Positions 55,701-61,880 of a DNA stretch of 64,000 bases are shown here, piece after piece. Made by a program: the position numbers and the translations under genes. The DNA is taken from positions 1 through 64,000 of the forward strand of contig JADBJJ010000012.1 in assembly GCA_014874475.1 (NCBI GenBank). The letters are read 5' to 3'. This stretch comes from Chloroflexota bacterium (lineage in GTDB: Bacteria; Chloroflexota; Anaerolineae; B4-G1; DUEL01). Every line of letters starts with the position of its first letter. Positions within the stretch are counted from its first letter, which is position 1. The notes beneath the pieces are model-generated. The model saw only the letters and a list, made by a program, of their open reading frames with translations, was not told where the DNA came from and did not search any database.

Positions 55701-56190
55701 TAGGGCGCGCCGTTACCAGCAGGACTCCTTCGGGCAGCAAGAGCAGGCCGCGCAGTCCCTCTTCGGTGGCGCGGGTCAGGACCGGCAGCGCGTCGGAAAT
55801 GCCCTGGGGGACAGGTACCTCCTCCCCGGTTTCCAGGTCGTACGCGCGGGCCAAAACGACCCGGCCGGAGGTGTGAATAAAGAGCATCAGGTTGAGATAG
55901 GTGTTGAGAAACGTCTGATCGGTAATGTTGGAGCGAATGTAGGCCGGGTTAGCGTCCTCTATAAAGGCGTAAGTGTCATCCCAGGAGGCCCAGTCGTGGT
56001 TGAGGATGTCTATGGCCCGCAGTTCGTCCTCCAGGAAGACTCGCGCGTGGCCGACGTCCGCCTCCACATTCCGGAGTTCGGCCTCCGAGAAGGCGCGCAG
56101 GAGAGTCTGGGAGAGGAGAAGGCCGATCAGCGCTGTCAGCAGGACCGCTGTCAGACCAATGGTCAATAAAGTTCGGATTCGCAGGGACAT
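49789..56190 (-). CDS. Giant membrane sensor histidine kinase (6 GAF, 3 PAS)
   Basis: At 2133 residues this is an exceptionally long kinase. In order: membrane helix (8-30), a CHASE4-like external domain (HDWASWDDTYAFIED, 35-265), a second membrane helix (270-295), HAMP (295-345), PAS (360-475), a Cys-containing GAF-like domain (490-640; FCACQA and CTDCP), PAS (655-770), and six GAF domains centred near 817, 983, 1153, 1320, 1487 and 1653. Then come a further PAS (1800-1885), HisKA with His in ISNISHELRTPLTTIKTYL (about 1910) and HATPase (ADTGIGIPKDELPYIFDRFF, GTGLGLSIVKEI). The even spacing of about 166 residues suggests GAF duplication. It lies upstream of the PLP/receiver fusion and ends without its own receiver. 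Confidence 0.93.
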   Translation of the reverse strand: MSLRIRTLLTIGLTAVLLTALIGLLLSQTLLRAFSEAELRNVEADVGHARVFLEDELRAIDILNHDWASWDDTYAFIEDANPAYIRSNITDQTFLNTYLNLMLFIHTSGRVVLARAYDLETGEEVPVPQGISDALPVLTRATEEGLRGLLLLPEGVLLVTARPILTSEDQGPARGTLIFGRYLNADFLDWIGQHLNLSVTAHRADRPEEWPDDLRAIYPHLSPESPVLAQPLGETIVAGYGLIMDLYGRPALILRTEGPRDIYQQGLLALRYSVSTTVAVALLVTLAAILLLDRDVLARMASLAAQVRAIGAKGEPHGQVALPGRDELADLARAFNETLAALEQARREREEREAQLLRLAENSPDVLYRLRLSPFRVEYVSPAVIRILGYPPEAFYENWRFLFHIVHPEDLPSLRAALHKDVPPERPLILRWVNRNGETVWAEHRHIVLYNETGQAIVVEGIARDITEQKRVGEELTHLNALLRAIRNINQAITREKDRQRLLQVACDELVQTRGYAGAWAVLIGSDGRPETGAAIGVSAEDFTALLEAWKAGQLPFCACQALAISDPLIIPEPGACTDCPIHLAYRGTTALAIRIAHGDRTYGVLRVAMPPGIAPAPEEQHLLTEVSGDLAFAFHALEQEEQRRAAEVLFRLLTEHALVGVYLIQDGLLRYVNPAGARMFGYTPEELVDRLSPLDVVVPEDREIVREQIRRRMVGEVESAHYYVRGLRKDGSTFDCKVLGTRVDYQGRPAILGTVLDVTERRRAEEAIQRQAEQREILRQIGMELVAQRDLETLLRTIVERAVGLVGGNAGGLYFYRPEDDVLEWMVSVGPHLPPVGTVLRPEDGGIGRRVWETREPFWVDDYLHREGRAAKYAGYPWTAVIGVPVRWRGEMLGVLIVLADPPRTFSQEDADLLTLFASQAAVAIINARLYSAVEQKRERLEFLYQLSQRLTGTVDVRAVSREALETLCAMMEAQQGVVYVLEPETSRLRLVAAFGHRDSGAEELDRRLQLTVGRGLAGWVALHRQTAVVDNVLQDERWLVVQGMDEHVRSAVSVPLLFGEELVGVMSLGSIRQAAFTADHARLLEAAGAVLAGALLNARLYETEQERARRMAAVAELGERLAAILEPEAVWQEAVEGIARALGYDYVGLMLLDEVAGELEFVAGAGIWAGLTPPGFRQKVGEGMIGWVARTGETLLANDVTLEPRYIAPYLTETRAELDVPLKYHGRLVGVLTLQSARLNAFTPLDVATLETLAGHVAAAVENARLYQQERAARERQEALYRIGQIVNSTLDAEAIMNRLTVEAMRATGATHGSVLVPDPERGVFERRSLQGYSPQERERALARPLSLTKGINSRAYRTHLAYYVPDVRHDPDYFPLLPTTRSELVIPLLRGDRILGNLDLQSPQVDAFRNVDMEFLRALADQVAIALENARLYEEERRRAQEEETLAFIATALNTLEVRRAFRILFHGLHTLTGCDRVAVALLEDGSHFRINVLETPVPVLEEGTVLPLSTTPVWGDLLEGRPYLCPDMSAELKYAAIQALYEAGFRSYISLPLRVGGWVFGALHLVSRQEHHFRQSQVPLLQRVADALAVAMENERLYQAERDQRELAQALAEAAAVITRTLDPTQMLEQVLGQVARVVPGDAFNVMLVENGTARIIRWRGYEQFGTEERVAALALSIADVPNLWEMVRTGEPVLIPDTHADLHWTRMEGLEWIRSYVAAPIVIRGITVGFLNVDGTRPHQFGPADAARLKAFADQVAIALENAQLYAELRQYAATLEEQVRERTAQLAAQYTQREAILRSTADGIILADVQGEILQANPVAQGWLTRDLAPDDARQLREAVQRVARRARERPEEVVELSGLDLEVRASPVEGPDGETAAVIVLHDVTQYKTLERLRARFISNISHELRTPLTTIKTYLHLLREMPELLPEYLDILEREADWQARLVEDVLQVSRLDSGAFLMQFGPVGLNTVVTEVVDAQRPLALAQGLVLECHLAEVEPVARADPDALRMVLINLVRNALQYTPPGGRVEVSTGEEELDGHRWATIAVADTGIGIPKDELPYIFDRFFRGERPRQMQIPGTGLGLSIVKEIVDRHGGRIQVESDEGKGTRFTVWLPVSEERPPSEGG

Positions 56191-56199
56191 ATTTCAGAA

Positions 56200-56250
56200 A
56201 TTGTGAAGGCGTGAAGACGTAAAAACGTGAAAGTGTGAAGACGTGAATCG
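56200..56250 (-). repeat. GTGAAGACGT word repeat
   Basis: On the plus strand GTGAAGGCGTGAAGACGTAA and AACGTGAAAGTGTGAAGACG form degenerate tandem words. It lies between dtd and the giant kinase gene and belongs with 34600-34646 and 37191-37222. Confidence 0.55.
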
Positions 56251-56273
56251 GTGTCCTTTGCAGGGAAAAACGG

Positions 56274-56711
56274 CTACCGTTCCAGCAGGATGGTGACTGG
56301 GCCATCGTTGTAGATTTCCACCAGCATGTGGGCGCCGAAGACGCCGGTCTGAACGGGAACGCCGGCGGCAGCCAGTTCGTCGGCGAAGCGGCGCACCAGG
56401 GGCTCCGCCACCTCCGGCGGGGCGGCATCAGTGAAGGAGGGGCGGCGGCCCCTGCGCGCGTCGGCGTAGAGGGTGAACTGGGAGACGACCAGCGCCTGAC
56501 CGCCCACGTCCAGAAGGCCGGCGTTCATTTTGCCGTCGGCATCCTCAAAGATGCGCAGGCCGGCCACTTTCTGGGCCAGCCAGCGGGCTGCCTCATCGTT
56601 GTCGTTGTGGGTTACCCCCACCAGCACCACCACCCCCGGGCCGATGGCAGCGACGGTCTCCCCGCCCACCAGCACCTTTGCTTCCTGAACTCGTTGTACG
56701 ACCACCCGCAT
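56274..56711 (-). CDS. dtd: D-aminoacyl-tRNA deacylase
   Basis: DTD removes D-amino acids wrongly attached to tRNA. The N-terminus [18 protein letters not shown], the active-site motif [17 protein letters not shown] and the C-terminal cross-subunit motif [10 protein letters not shown] are diagnostic. The length of 145 residues is normal. No strong ribosome site is present. It lies 28 bp after trpS, which makes a tRNA-quality pair. Confidence 0.95.
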   Translation of the reverse strand: MRVVVQRVQEAKVLVGGETVAAIGPGVVVLVGVTHNDNDEAARWLAQKVAGLRIFEDADGKMNAGLLDVGGQALVVSQFTLYADARRGRRPSFTDAAPPEVAEPLVRRFADELAAAGVPVQTGVFGAHMLVEIYNDGPVTILLER

Positions 56712-56739
56712 GGCTTTTTCCCAACCTCGCGCGTTCTCC

Positions 56740-57726
56740 CTACGGCAACCCCACCGCCGCCTTAACCTCAGCGATGGTCTGAGCAGCGATGGCAGAGGCG
56801 CGCCGGGCTCCCTCGGCCAGAATTTCCCATATCGTGTTCGGATTGGCGGCCAGCGCGGCCCGCCGCTCCCGGAACGGAGCGAAATATTCGGTCAGGTTGC
56901 GGGCGAAAATTCGCTTGCAGTCCACGCAGCCGATGCGGGCGGTCCGGCAATCAGCGTCAATCTGGGCCAATTCGTTTGGGGAGAAAAACCGGTGCAGGGA
57001 GAAAACATTGCAGAATTCGGGCCGTCCGGGGATGTGGCGATGCGTCCGCTGTGGGTCGGTGACCATCTGCATCACCCGCTCCCGTATCTCCTCCGGCGAG
57101 GCGGCAATTTCAATATGGTTGTTCAGGGACTTGCTCATTTTCTGCTGGCCGTCAATGCCCAGAACTTTGGGAAAGTCGGTGTGTTTGGCCTGCGGCTCCA
57201 CCAGAACGGGGCCGAAGTGGGCGTTGAACCGCCGGACAATCTCCCGGGTAAACTCTAAATGGGGCGCCTGGTCCACGCCGACGGGGACCGTATCGGCCTT
57301 GTAGAGGGTGATATCTGCTGCCATCAACACCGGATAGCCCACCAGGCCGTAGTTGACATTGTCGGGCTGCTGGCGTACTTTCTCCTTGAACGTGGGCAGG
57401 CGGGTCAGCCACCCCAAGGGGGTGACCATAGAGAGGATGGTGTGCAGTTCTGTCACCTGCGGGACATGGGACTGGATAAAGATGATAGTCCCCCGATCCG
57501 GGTCCAATCCTGCTGCCAGCCAGTCCAGGACCATTTCATATGTCCACTCCCGCAGGTATTCGGTGTCCTTCAGAGTCGTCAGCGCGTGGAAGTCCACGAC
57601 GCAGTAAATACAATCGTAGTCATCCTGGAGGGCGACATAGTTGCGGATGGCGCCCAGGTAGTTACCCAGGTGCTGGCGGCCCGTCGGTCGGGCACCCGAA
57701 AAGACACGGCCCTTCTTTTCGCTCAT
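56740..57726 (-). CDS. trpS: Tryptophanyl-tRNA synthetase
   Basis: A class I synthetase of 328 residues that charges tRNA-Trp. The HIGH signature appears as [17 protein letters not shown] and the KMSKS loop as [19 protein letters not shown] lies before the ATG. The C-terminal helices carry [16 protein letters not shown]. No T-box or Trp-rich leader peptide was seen upstream. Confidence 0.96.
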   Translation of the reverse strand: MSEKKGRVFSGARPTGRQHLGNYLGAIRNYVALQDDYDCIYCVVDFHALTTLKDTEYLREWTYEMVLDWLAAGLDPDRGTIIFIQSHVPQVTELHTILSMVTPLGWLTRLPTFKEKVRQQPDNVNYGLVGYPVLMAADITLYKADTVPVGVDQAPHLEFTREIVRRFNAHFGPVLVEPQAKHTDFPKVLGIDGQQKMSKSLNNHIEIAASPEEIRERVMQMVTDPQRTHRHIPGRPEFCNVFSLHRFFSPNELAQIDADCRTARIGCVDCKRIFARNLTEYFAPFRERRAALAANPNTIWEILAEGARRASAIAAQTIAEVKAAVGLP

Positions 57727-57890
57727 TCTTCGGCCTCCTGACCAATCTTACAGAGGGTTACTAAAAAGTTTACCACACAAAAAGGAAAACACAAAATGCC
57801 TGATATTCCCCGTTCACTGGACCAGGATGAACTGGGCCAGTTCCCGCATCTCCTGCCCTGTCGGCGCGGTGTTCTGCATCATCGGACGGC

Positions 57891-57920
57891 AGTATAGCAT
57901 CCGGTAACATTTTACGTGAA
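57891..57920 (-). promoter_or_regulatory. Candidate promoter of trpS-dtd
   Basis: On the minus strand TTCACG (57915-57920) and TATACT (57891-57896) are 18 bp apart. The -10 box is good, the -35 box weak. Confidence 0.45.
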
Positions 57921-57933
57921 GAACGCCGCCCGG

Positions 57934-57962
57934 TGGCGAATGCTTCATTTTTGTGGTAAAAT
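57934..57962 (+). promoter_or_regulatory. Candidate promoter of the glycosidase-like gene
   Basis: TGGCGA (57934-57939) and TAAAAT (57957-57962) are 17 bp apart, with TG one base before the -10 box region (TGGTAAAAT). The leader is about 75 nt. Confidence 0.45.
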
Positions 57963-58046
57963 TACATCCAACGCGGTAAAACGCAGAGGCAATTTTGCGG
58001 GAACCCACTCCTGTTTTCAACCCGCCACCCCAGAAAGGAGGCCGCT

Positions 58047-59315
58047 GTGTCGGACGGAACCTGGCCGTACCCCGTCGTAGAACGAGGCAGCAAACTGGGC
58101 GTACATACCATCGCCCCGGGCCCTACCATCTCTTATCTGCGGCAATTGCTGACCAGTGGTACCCGCTTCCCGCTTGTCAAGGCGGTGGACAATCTAAGTG
58201 TGTTGGCCGAAGTGAAAACCCTGGCCCCCGACGTCATCACGGTGGGGCGGATCACATCGGCCATAGAGGCCGCCCCGAACATCATGGGCGCCGACCTCAA
58301 TCAACTGGCCACTTCGCTGGTGCAGTTGATTGTGAATAAAATCGCAGTAAGCCCCGAACTTCAGGGCGGGAGAATGGTGGACTACTGGGAAATCTGTAAC
58401 GAACCTGCTCCTCCCGGGGTGGCCGGTTATCGCCGCCTGGCGGAACTGATGATTATCTGTATGGAAAAGGCCGAACGGCACGGCCTGAAACTGGGCATCT
58501 TCGCCTTCAATGCTGGCACTCCGGAATGGGCCGAGATGCAAGCCATGGTGGAGACGGGCGTCTTCGGGCGCGCCCGTCGGGGTGGCCACATCCTCACCCT
58601 ACATGAAGGCACTTTTCACGATTGGCCCGTTGACCAGTGGTGGGGCCATCAGATTCCCGGGTCGCCCATCGTCGCGGGAGCCGGCGCCCTCTGCTTTCGC
58701 TACCGCTACCTCTATCACCTTCTAAAGATGCGCGGCGAGGTGATTCCGCTGGTGGTCAGTGAATTCTACCCGGTACGGGCCGGTGGCCCCTATACGGGTT
58801 TCTCCGCCGAGGAGGTTGCCCGCCGGGTAGCGTGGTACGATGCGGAGGCCAGCAAGGACTATTACCATTGGGCCTTCTGTCCCTTTACGATTGGCCCATC
58901 CCCAGGCTGGGAGGGCTCCAACTACGAGTTCGCCTATCCCCGCTTGCTGGAACATATGATTTCTGTTCGGGATCAGCGGAACGCCCGTCCGGAGCCGGAG
59001 ATTCCGCTTGGGCTTCCCAGGGACCAATACGCGCGCACTTACGTCCTTCTGCACCCCGGAGCAGACCGGGAGTGGGTGGAGGCCATTCTCTCCAGCGGCG
59101 CCTGGGATCGCTACCGCTGGACCATTGGCGGGAGCGCCGACGATGCCGGGATCGGCGCGCTGGACGCCCGCACCGTCATTGCCATCAACCCCGACCAATG
59201 GCCCGGGGACCTGGCCGCCTTCTTCCAGACCTACTACCCCGGCATCCGCTATATCCCAGTACAAGCGGCAACGCCGCAGGAGCTGATCCAGCAGTTGAGC
59301 ACGCTGAGCCTGTAG
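58047..59315 (+). CDS. Clan GH-A-like glycosidase, cytoplasmic
   Basis: The 422-residue protein has the (beta/alpha)8 pattern. WEICNEPAPPG (about residue 114) matches the acid/base Asn-Glu-Pro motif of clan GH-A glycosidases, and VIPLVVSEFYPVRAGG (about 235) fits the strand with the nucleophile Glu. There is no signal peptide. The C-terminal 100 residues form an extra alpha/beta part (TYVLLHPGADREWVEAIL). The substrate cannot be read from the sequence. The start is GTG with AAAGGAGG six bases upstream. Confidence 0.7.
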   Translation: MSDGTWPYPVVERGSKLGVHTIAPGPTISYLRQLLTSGTRFPLVKAVDNLSVLAEVKTLAPDVITVGRITSAIEAAPNIMGADLNQLATSLVQLIVNKIAVSPELQGGRMVDYWEICNEPAPPGVAGYRRLAELMIICMEKAERHGLKLGIFAFNAGTPEWAEMQAMVETGVFGRARRGGHILTLHEGTFHDWPVDQWWGHQIPGSPIVAGAGALCFRYRYLYHLLKMRGEVIPLVVSEFYPVRAGGPYTGFSAEEVARRVAWYDAEASKDYYHWAFCPFTIGPSPGWEGSNYEFAYPRLLEHMISVRDQRNARPEPEIPLGLPRDQYARTYVLLHPGADREWVEAILSSGAWDRYRWTIGGSADDAGIGALDARTVIAINPDQWPGDLAAFFQTYYPGIRYIPVQAATPQELIQQLSTLSL

Positions 59316-59342
59316 CCTGCGACGGGCAACTTGCGAATGGCG
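59313..59342 (+). repeat. CCTGCGAC word repeat
   Basis: The gap before the phosphatase gene reads TAGCCTGCGACGGGCAACTT then GCGAATGGC, a degenerate form of the CCTGCGACC words at 1285-1330. Confidence 0.35.
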
Positions 59343-59345
59343 ACT

Positions 59346-59969
59346 ATGAAAACCACCATTATTCTCGTCCGTCATGGCCAGACGGCCTGGAACGAACCCG
59401 GCGAACGCATTCGCGGCCAGAGCGATGTCCCCTTAAGCGAGGAGGGAATCGCTCAGGCCCGGGCCACTGCCCGCTACATCGCCGCCCGCTGGCCCCTCAC
59501 CGCCGTCTACTCCAGCCCCCTCTCCCGGGCCGTGGAGACCGCCCGCGCCATTGCTGAGGCCCAGGGACTGGAAGTCCGCCCGCTGCCCGGGCTCCTGGAC
59601 CTGGGTTTCGGCGATTGGGAGGGGCTGACCATCTCCGAAGTCCAGGCCCGCTATCCCGACTTCTGGCGGGCCTGGCAGGAGGCGCCCCACACCCTCCACT
59701 TTCCCGGCGGTGAGAGCCTGGATACCGTCCGGGAGCGCGCTATGGCCGCCCTGGAAGAGGCTGTCCGCCGCCACCCCGGCGAGACGGTTGCGATGGTTGC
59801 CCACCGGGTGGTCAATCAGGTGCTTCTCTGTGCTATCTTGGACCTGGGCAACGACCATTTCTGGCACGTGGCCCAGAACACCTGCGCGGTCAATCAGATT
59901 GAATGGAACGGGAGATTCTACCGCCTGGTACTGATGAACGACACCAGCCACCTCTGGCGGCCGCTGTAG
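59346..59969 (+). CDS. Histidine phosphatase (phosphoglycerate mutase-like)
   Basis: The catalytic His lies in IILVRHGQTAWNEPG near the N-terminus, with Arg in SSPLSRAVETARA, Glu in DLGFGDWEGLT and the second His in VAMVAHRVVNQVLL. This is the cobC/gpmB branch of the superfamily; the actual substrate is unknown. The length is 207 residues. The start at ATG 59346 has no clear ribosome site; ATG 59337 is possible. The stop codon TAG lies inside a REP-like repeat. Confidence 0.9.
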   Translation: MKTTIILVRHGQTAWNEPGERIRGQSDVPLSEEGIAQARATARYIAARWPLTAVYSSPLSRAVETARAIAEAQGLEVRPLPGLLDLGFGDWEGLTISEVQARYPDFWRAWQEAPHTLHFPGGESLDTVRERAMAALEEAVRRHPGETVAMVAHRVVNQVLLCAILDLGNDHFWHVAQNTCAVNQIEWNGRFYRLVLMNDTSHLWRPL

Positions 59970-59988
59970 GGGCAACCCTTGCGGTGGC
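59966..59988 (+). repeat. REP-like repeat at stop/start junction
   Basis: GTAGGGGCAACCCTTGCGGT plus GGC matches the minus-strand element at 47894-47920. Its TAG ends the phosphatase gene and its GTG (59984-59986) is the likely start of the Elp3 gene. Only the left part of the palindrome is well kept. Confidence 0.6.
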
Positions 59989-61582
59989 ATCCGATGCTGC
60001 GGCCTGTGTGCGCGCCCTGGCCGCCTCGGCCGCGCGCCTGACGCCGAAGCGGGTAGAAGCCATCATCCGCCAGTACCCCCGTCCCGGCGGTGGCCTCTAC
60101 TCTCGTGACCAACTCCTGAGTGTTTACCGCCGCCTCTGCGCGATGGGCGAACTGACCCCCGACCCGCGCCTGGAGCAGGCCCTGAGCCGCAAACCCACCC
60201 GCACCATCTCCGGCGTCGCCCCCGTCTCCGTGCTGACCCCGCCGCACCCATGCCGGGGCCGCTGCTTGTACTGCCCGTCCGTCCCCGAAGCCCCCAAGTC
60301 CTACCTGCCCGACGAGCCGGGAGTTCAGCGAGCCATCCGCTTCAGTTATGATCCCTTCGCCCAGACGGCGGGCCGCCTGCAGGCGCTGGAGAACATCGGC
60401 CATCCCACCGATAAGGTAGAACTGCTCATCCTGGGCGGCACCTGGTCCGACTATCCCCCCGACTATCAGGAATGGTTCGTCCGCCGCTGCCTGGACGCGC
60501 TGAACGAACAGGACTCGCCGACCCTGGCAGAGGCTCAGGCCCGAAACGAGACTGCGCCCCACCGCAACGTCGGGCTGGTGGTGGAGACCCGGCCCGACTG
60601 TATCACTCCCGAAGAAGTCCGACGGTTGCGCGCCCTGGGCGTGACCAAAGTCCAATTGGGCGTCCAGAGTTTGGACGACGAGATTCTGGCCCTCAACCGG
60701 CGCGGACACACCGTCGCCGAGACCCGGGCCGCCGTCCGGCGGCTCCGCCTGGCCGGCTTCAAAATCGTCCTGCACTGGATGCCCAATCTCTACGGCGCCA
60801 CGCCGGAGCGGGACCTGGAGGACTTCCGGCGGTTGTGGGACGACCCAGCGCTCCGTCCCGACGAACTGAAAATCTACCCCTGTCTTTTGCTGGAGGGCAC
60901 CGGTCTCTACGACCTCTGGCAGGAGGGGAAATATCAGCCCTACGACGAGGAGACGCTGGTCCGGTTGCTGATGGCCTGCAAGGTGACTGTCCCCCCGTAC
61001 GTCCGCATCAACCGGCTGATGCGGGATATTCCCGCCCCTGATATCGTCGCCGGGGTGACTCGCTCCAATCTGCGGGAGGTGGTGCAGGAGGAGATGGCGC
61101 GCGCAGGCCTGCGGTGTCGGTGCATCCGTTGCCGGGAGGTGCGCGGTCGGATGGTGGACCCGTCGTCCTTGACCCTCACCGCCATCTCCTACGAGACTGA
61201 CGCCACGACCGAGTACTTCCTGGCGGGCGAGACCTCAGATGGGCACCTGGCGGGCTTCCTGCGGCTCTCTTTCCCCCGCATGGAGCCGGAGTTGGAGGAA
61301 CTGCGCGGGAGCGCGGTGGTGCGGGAGTTGCACATATACGGACCGATGATGGAATTGAGCCAGCGGCGGGACGGGCGGGCCCAGCATACCGGGCTGGGCA
61401 CCCGCCTCCTGGAGCGGGCAGCGGATATAGCCCGGGAGGCCGGATACCGGCGGCTGGCAGTGATCGCCGCCGTCGGCACCCGCCCCTACTACCGGGCGCG
61501 CGGCTTTGAACTGGAAGGAACGTATATGGTCCGACCCCTGCGACCTGCAAGCACGCAGAGCGTCGGGCAGGCTGGCGGGTAG
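59984..61582 (+). CDS. elp3: Bacterial Elp3, tRNA uridine-34 modification enzyme
   Basis: Elp3 joins a radical-SAM domain and a GNAT acetyltransferase domain and makes cm5U at tRNA wobble uridine. The iron-sulfur motif is HPCRGRCLYCPSVPEAPKSY. The radical-SAM core continues with ELLILGGTWSDYP, VETRPDCITPEEV and VQLGVQSLDDEIL. The Zn-binding RCRCIRCREVRGR region leads into the GNAT domain (about 390-525) with QHTGLGTRLLERAADIA as the acetyl-CoA loop. The start is set at GTG 59984; the open frame to 59903 overlaps the phosphatase. The structure of a Chloroflexi (Dehalococcoides) Elp3 is known, which agrees with the taxonomic guess. Confidence 0.93.
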   Translation: MASDAAACVRALAASAARLTPKRVEAIIRQYPRPGGGLYSRDQLLSVYRRLCAMGELTPDPRLEQALSRKPTRTISGVAPVSVLTPPHPCRGRCLYCPSVPEAPKSYLPDEPGVQRAIRFSYDPFAQTAGRLQALENIGHPTDKVELLILGGTWSDYPPDYQEWFVRRCLDALNEQDSPTLAEAQARNETAPHRNVGLVVETRPDCITPEEVRRLRALGVTKVQLGVQSLDDEILALNRRGHTVAETRAAVRRLRLAGFKIVLHWMPNLYGATPERDLEDFRRLWDDPALRPDELKIYPCLLLEGTGLYDLWQEGKYQPYDEETLVRLLMACKVTVPPYVRINRLMRDIPAPDIVAGVTRSNLREVVQEEMARAGLRCRCIRCREVRGRMVDPSSLTLTAISYETDATTEYFLAGETSDGHLAGFLRLSFPRMEPELEELRGSAVVRELHIYGPMMELSQRRDGRAQHTGLGTRLLERAADIAREAGYRRLAVIAAVGTRPYYRARGFELEGTYMVRPLRPASTQSVGQAGG

Positions 61583-61612
61583 CCTGCATTCCAGGCCCGG
61601 CAGCCTGTGCCC
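61538..61612 (+). repeat. CCTGC word repeat after elp3
   Basis: The last codons of elp3 and the bases after it repeat CCTGCGACCTGCAAGC, AGCCTGCATTCCAGG and AGCCTGTGCCCCGC-type words. The rest of the gap to 61745 shows nothing that I can name. Confidence 0.35.
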
Positions 61613-61745
61613 CGCAAGCGATTGTCGTTTCCGGCCTGCTGAAATGTGCCCCGCGCGATGGGATACTCGTCGTTGAGCCACGAAGCCTCGCAAGGGAGCA
61701 TTTGCGCCCTGTCCTTTGAACCTTTTCAGCCTGCAAACCGTATTA

Positions 61746-61751
61746 TATAAT
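61746..61751 (+). promoter_or_regulatory. -10 element of the solute-binding protein gene
   Basis: A perfect TATAAT sits in an AT-rich patch (TATTATATAATGG). No good -35 hexamer is at 16-18 bp; TTTCAG (61724-61729) is the closest. The leader of about 125 nt contains AAAGGAGGTG (61778-61787) directly before an in-frame ATG. Confidence 0.45.
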
Positions 61752-61880
61752 GGAGTGTAAGCGTCTTCATCGGTGCGAAAGGAGGTGATGCCTGGGAGGA
61801 GAAGCCGAATCCGCCCCGCTCAGCAGATGCCTACTATATATCTACCAATCTATCAATGTGCTAAACCAGGAGGAGAGACG

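Larger units (their letters stand above)
57727..58046. other. Divergent intergenic region, trpS/glycosidase
   Basis: This 320-bp gap holds the two outward promoters described separately, an AT-rich patch (57765-57800) and a possible 22-codon frame on the minus strand (57814-57882, starting MMQNTAPTGQ). Its ATG is about two bases from the predicted trpS transcription start. It contains no Trp codon. Nothing else is recognisable. Confidence 0.4.

Noticed and set aside
57727-57890. T-box or Trp attenuator upstream of trpS
   Set aside because: No T-box sequence or terminator/antiterminator pair was visible, and the short frame present has no Trp codons.
61788-61880. Earlier in-frame start of the solute-binding protein at 61788
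   Set aside because: It would put 31 residues before a standard lipoprotein signal; the strong AAAGGAGGTG is too close to that ATG, while GGAGGAGAG fits the ATG at 61881.
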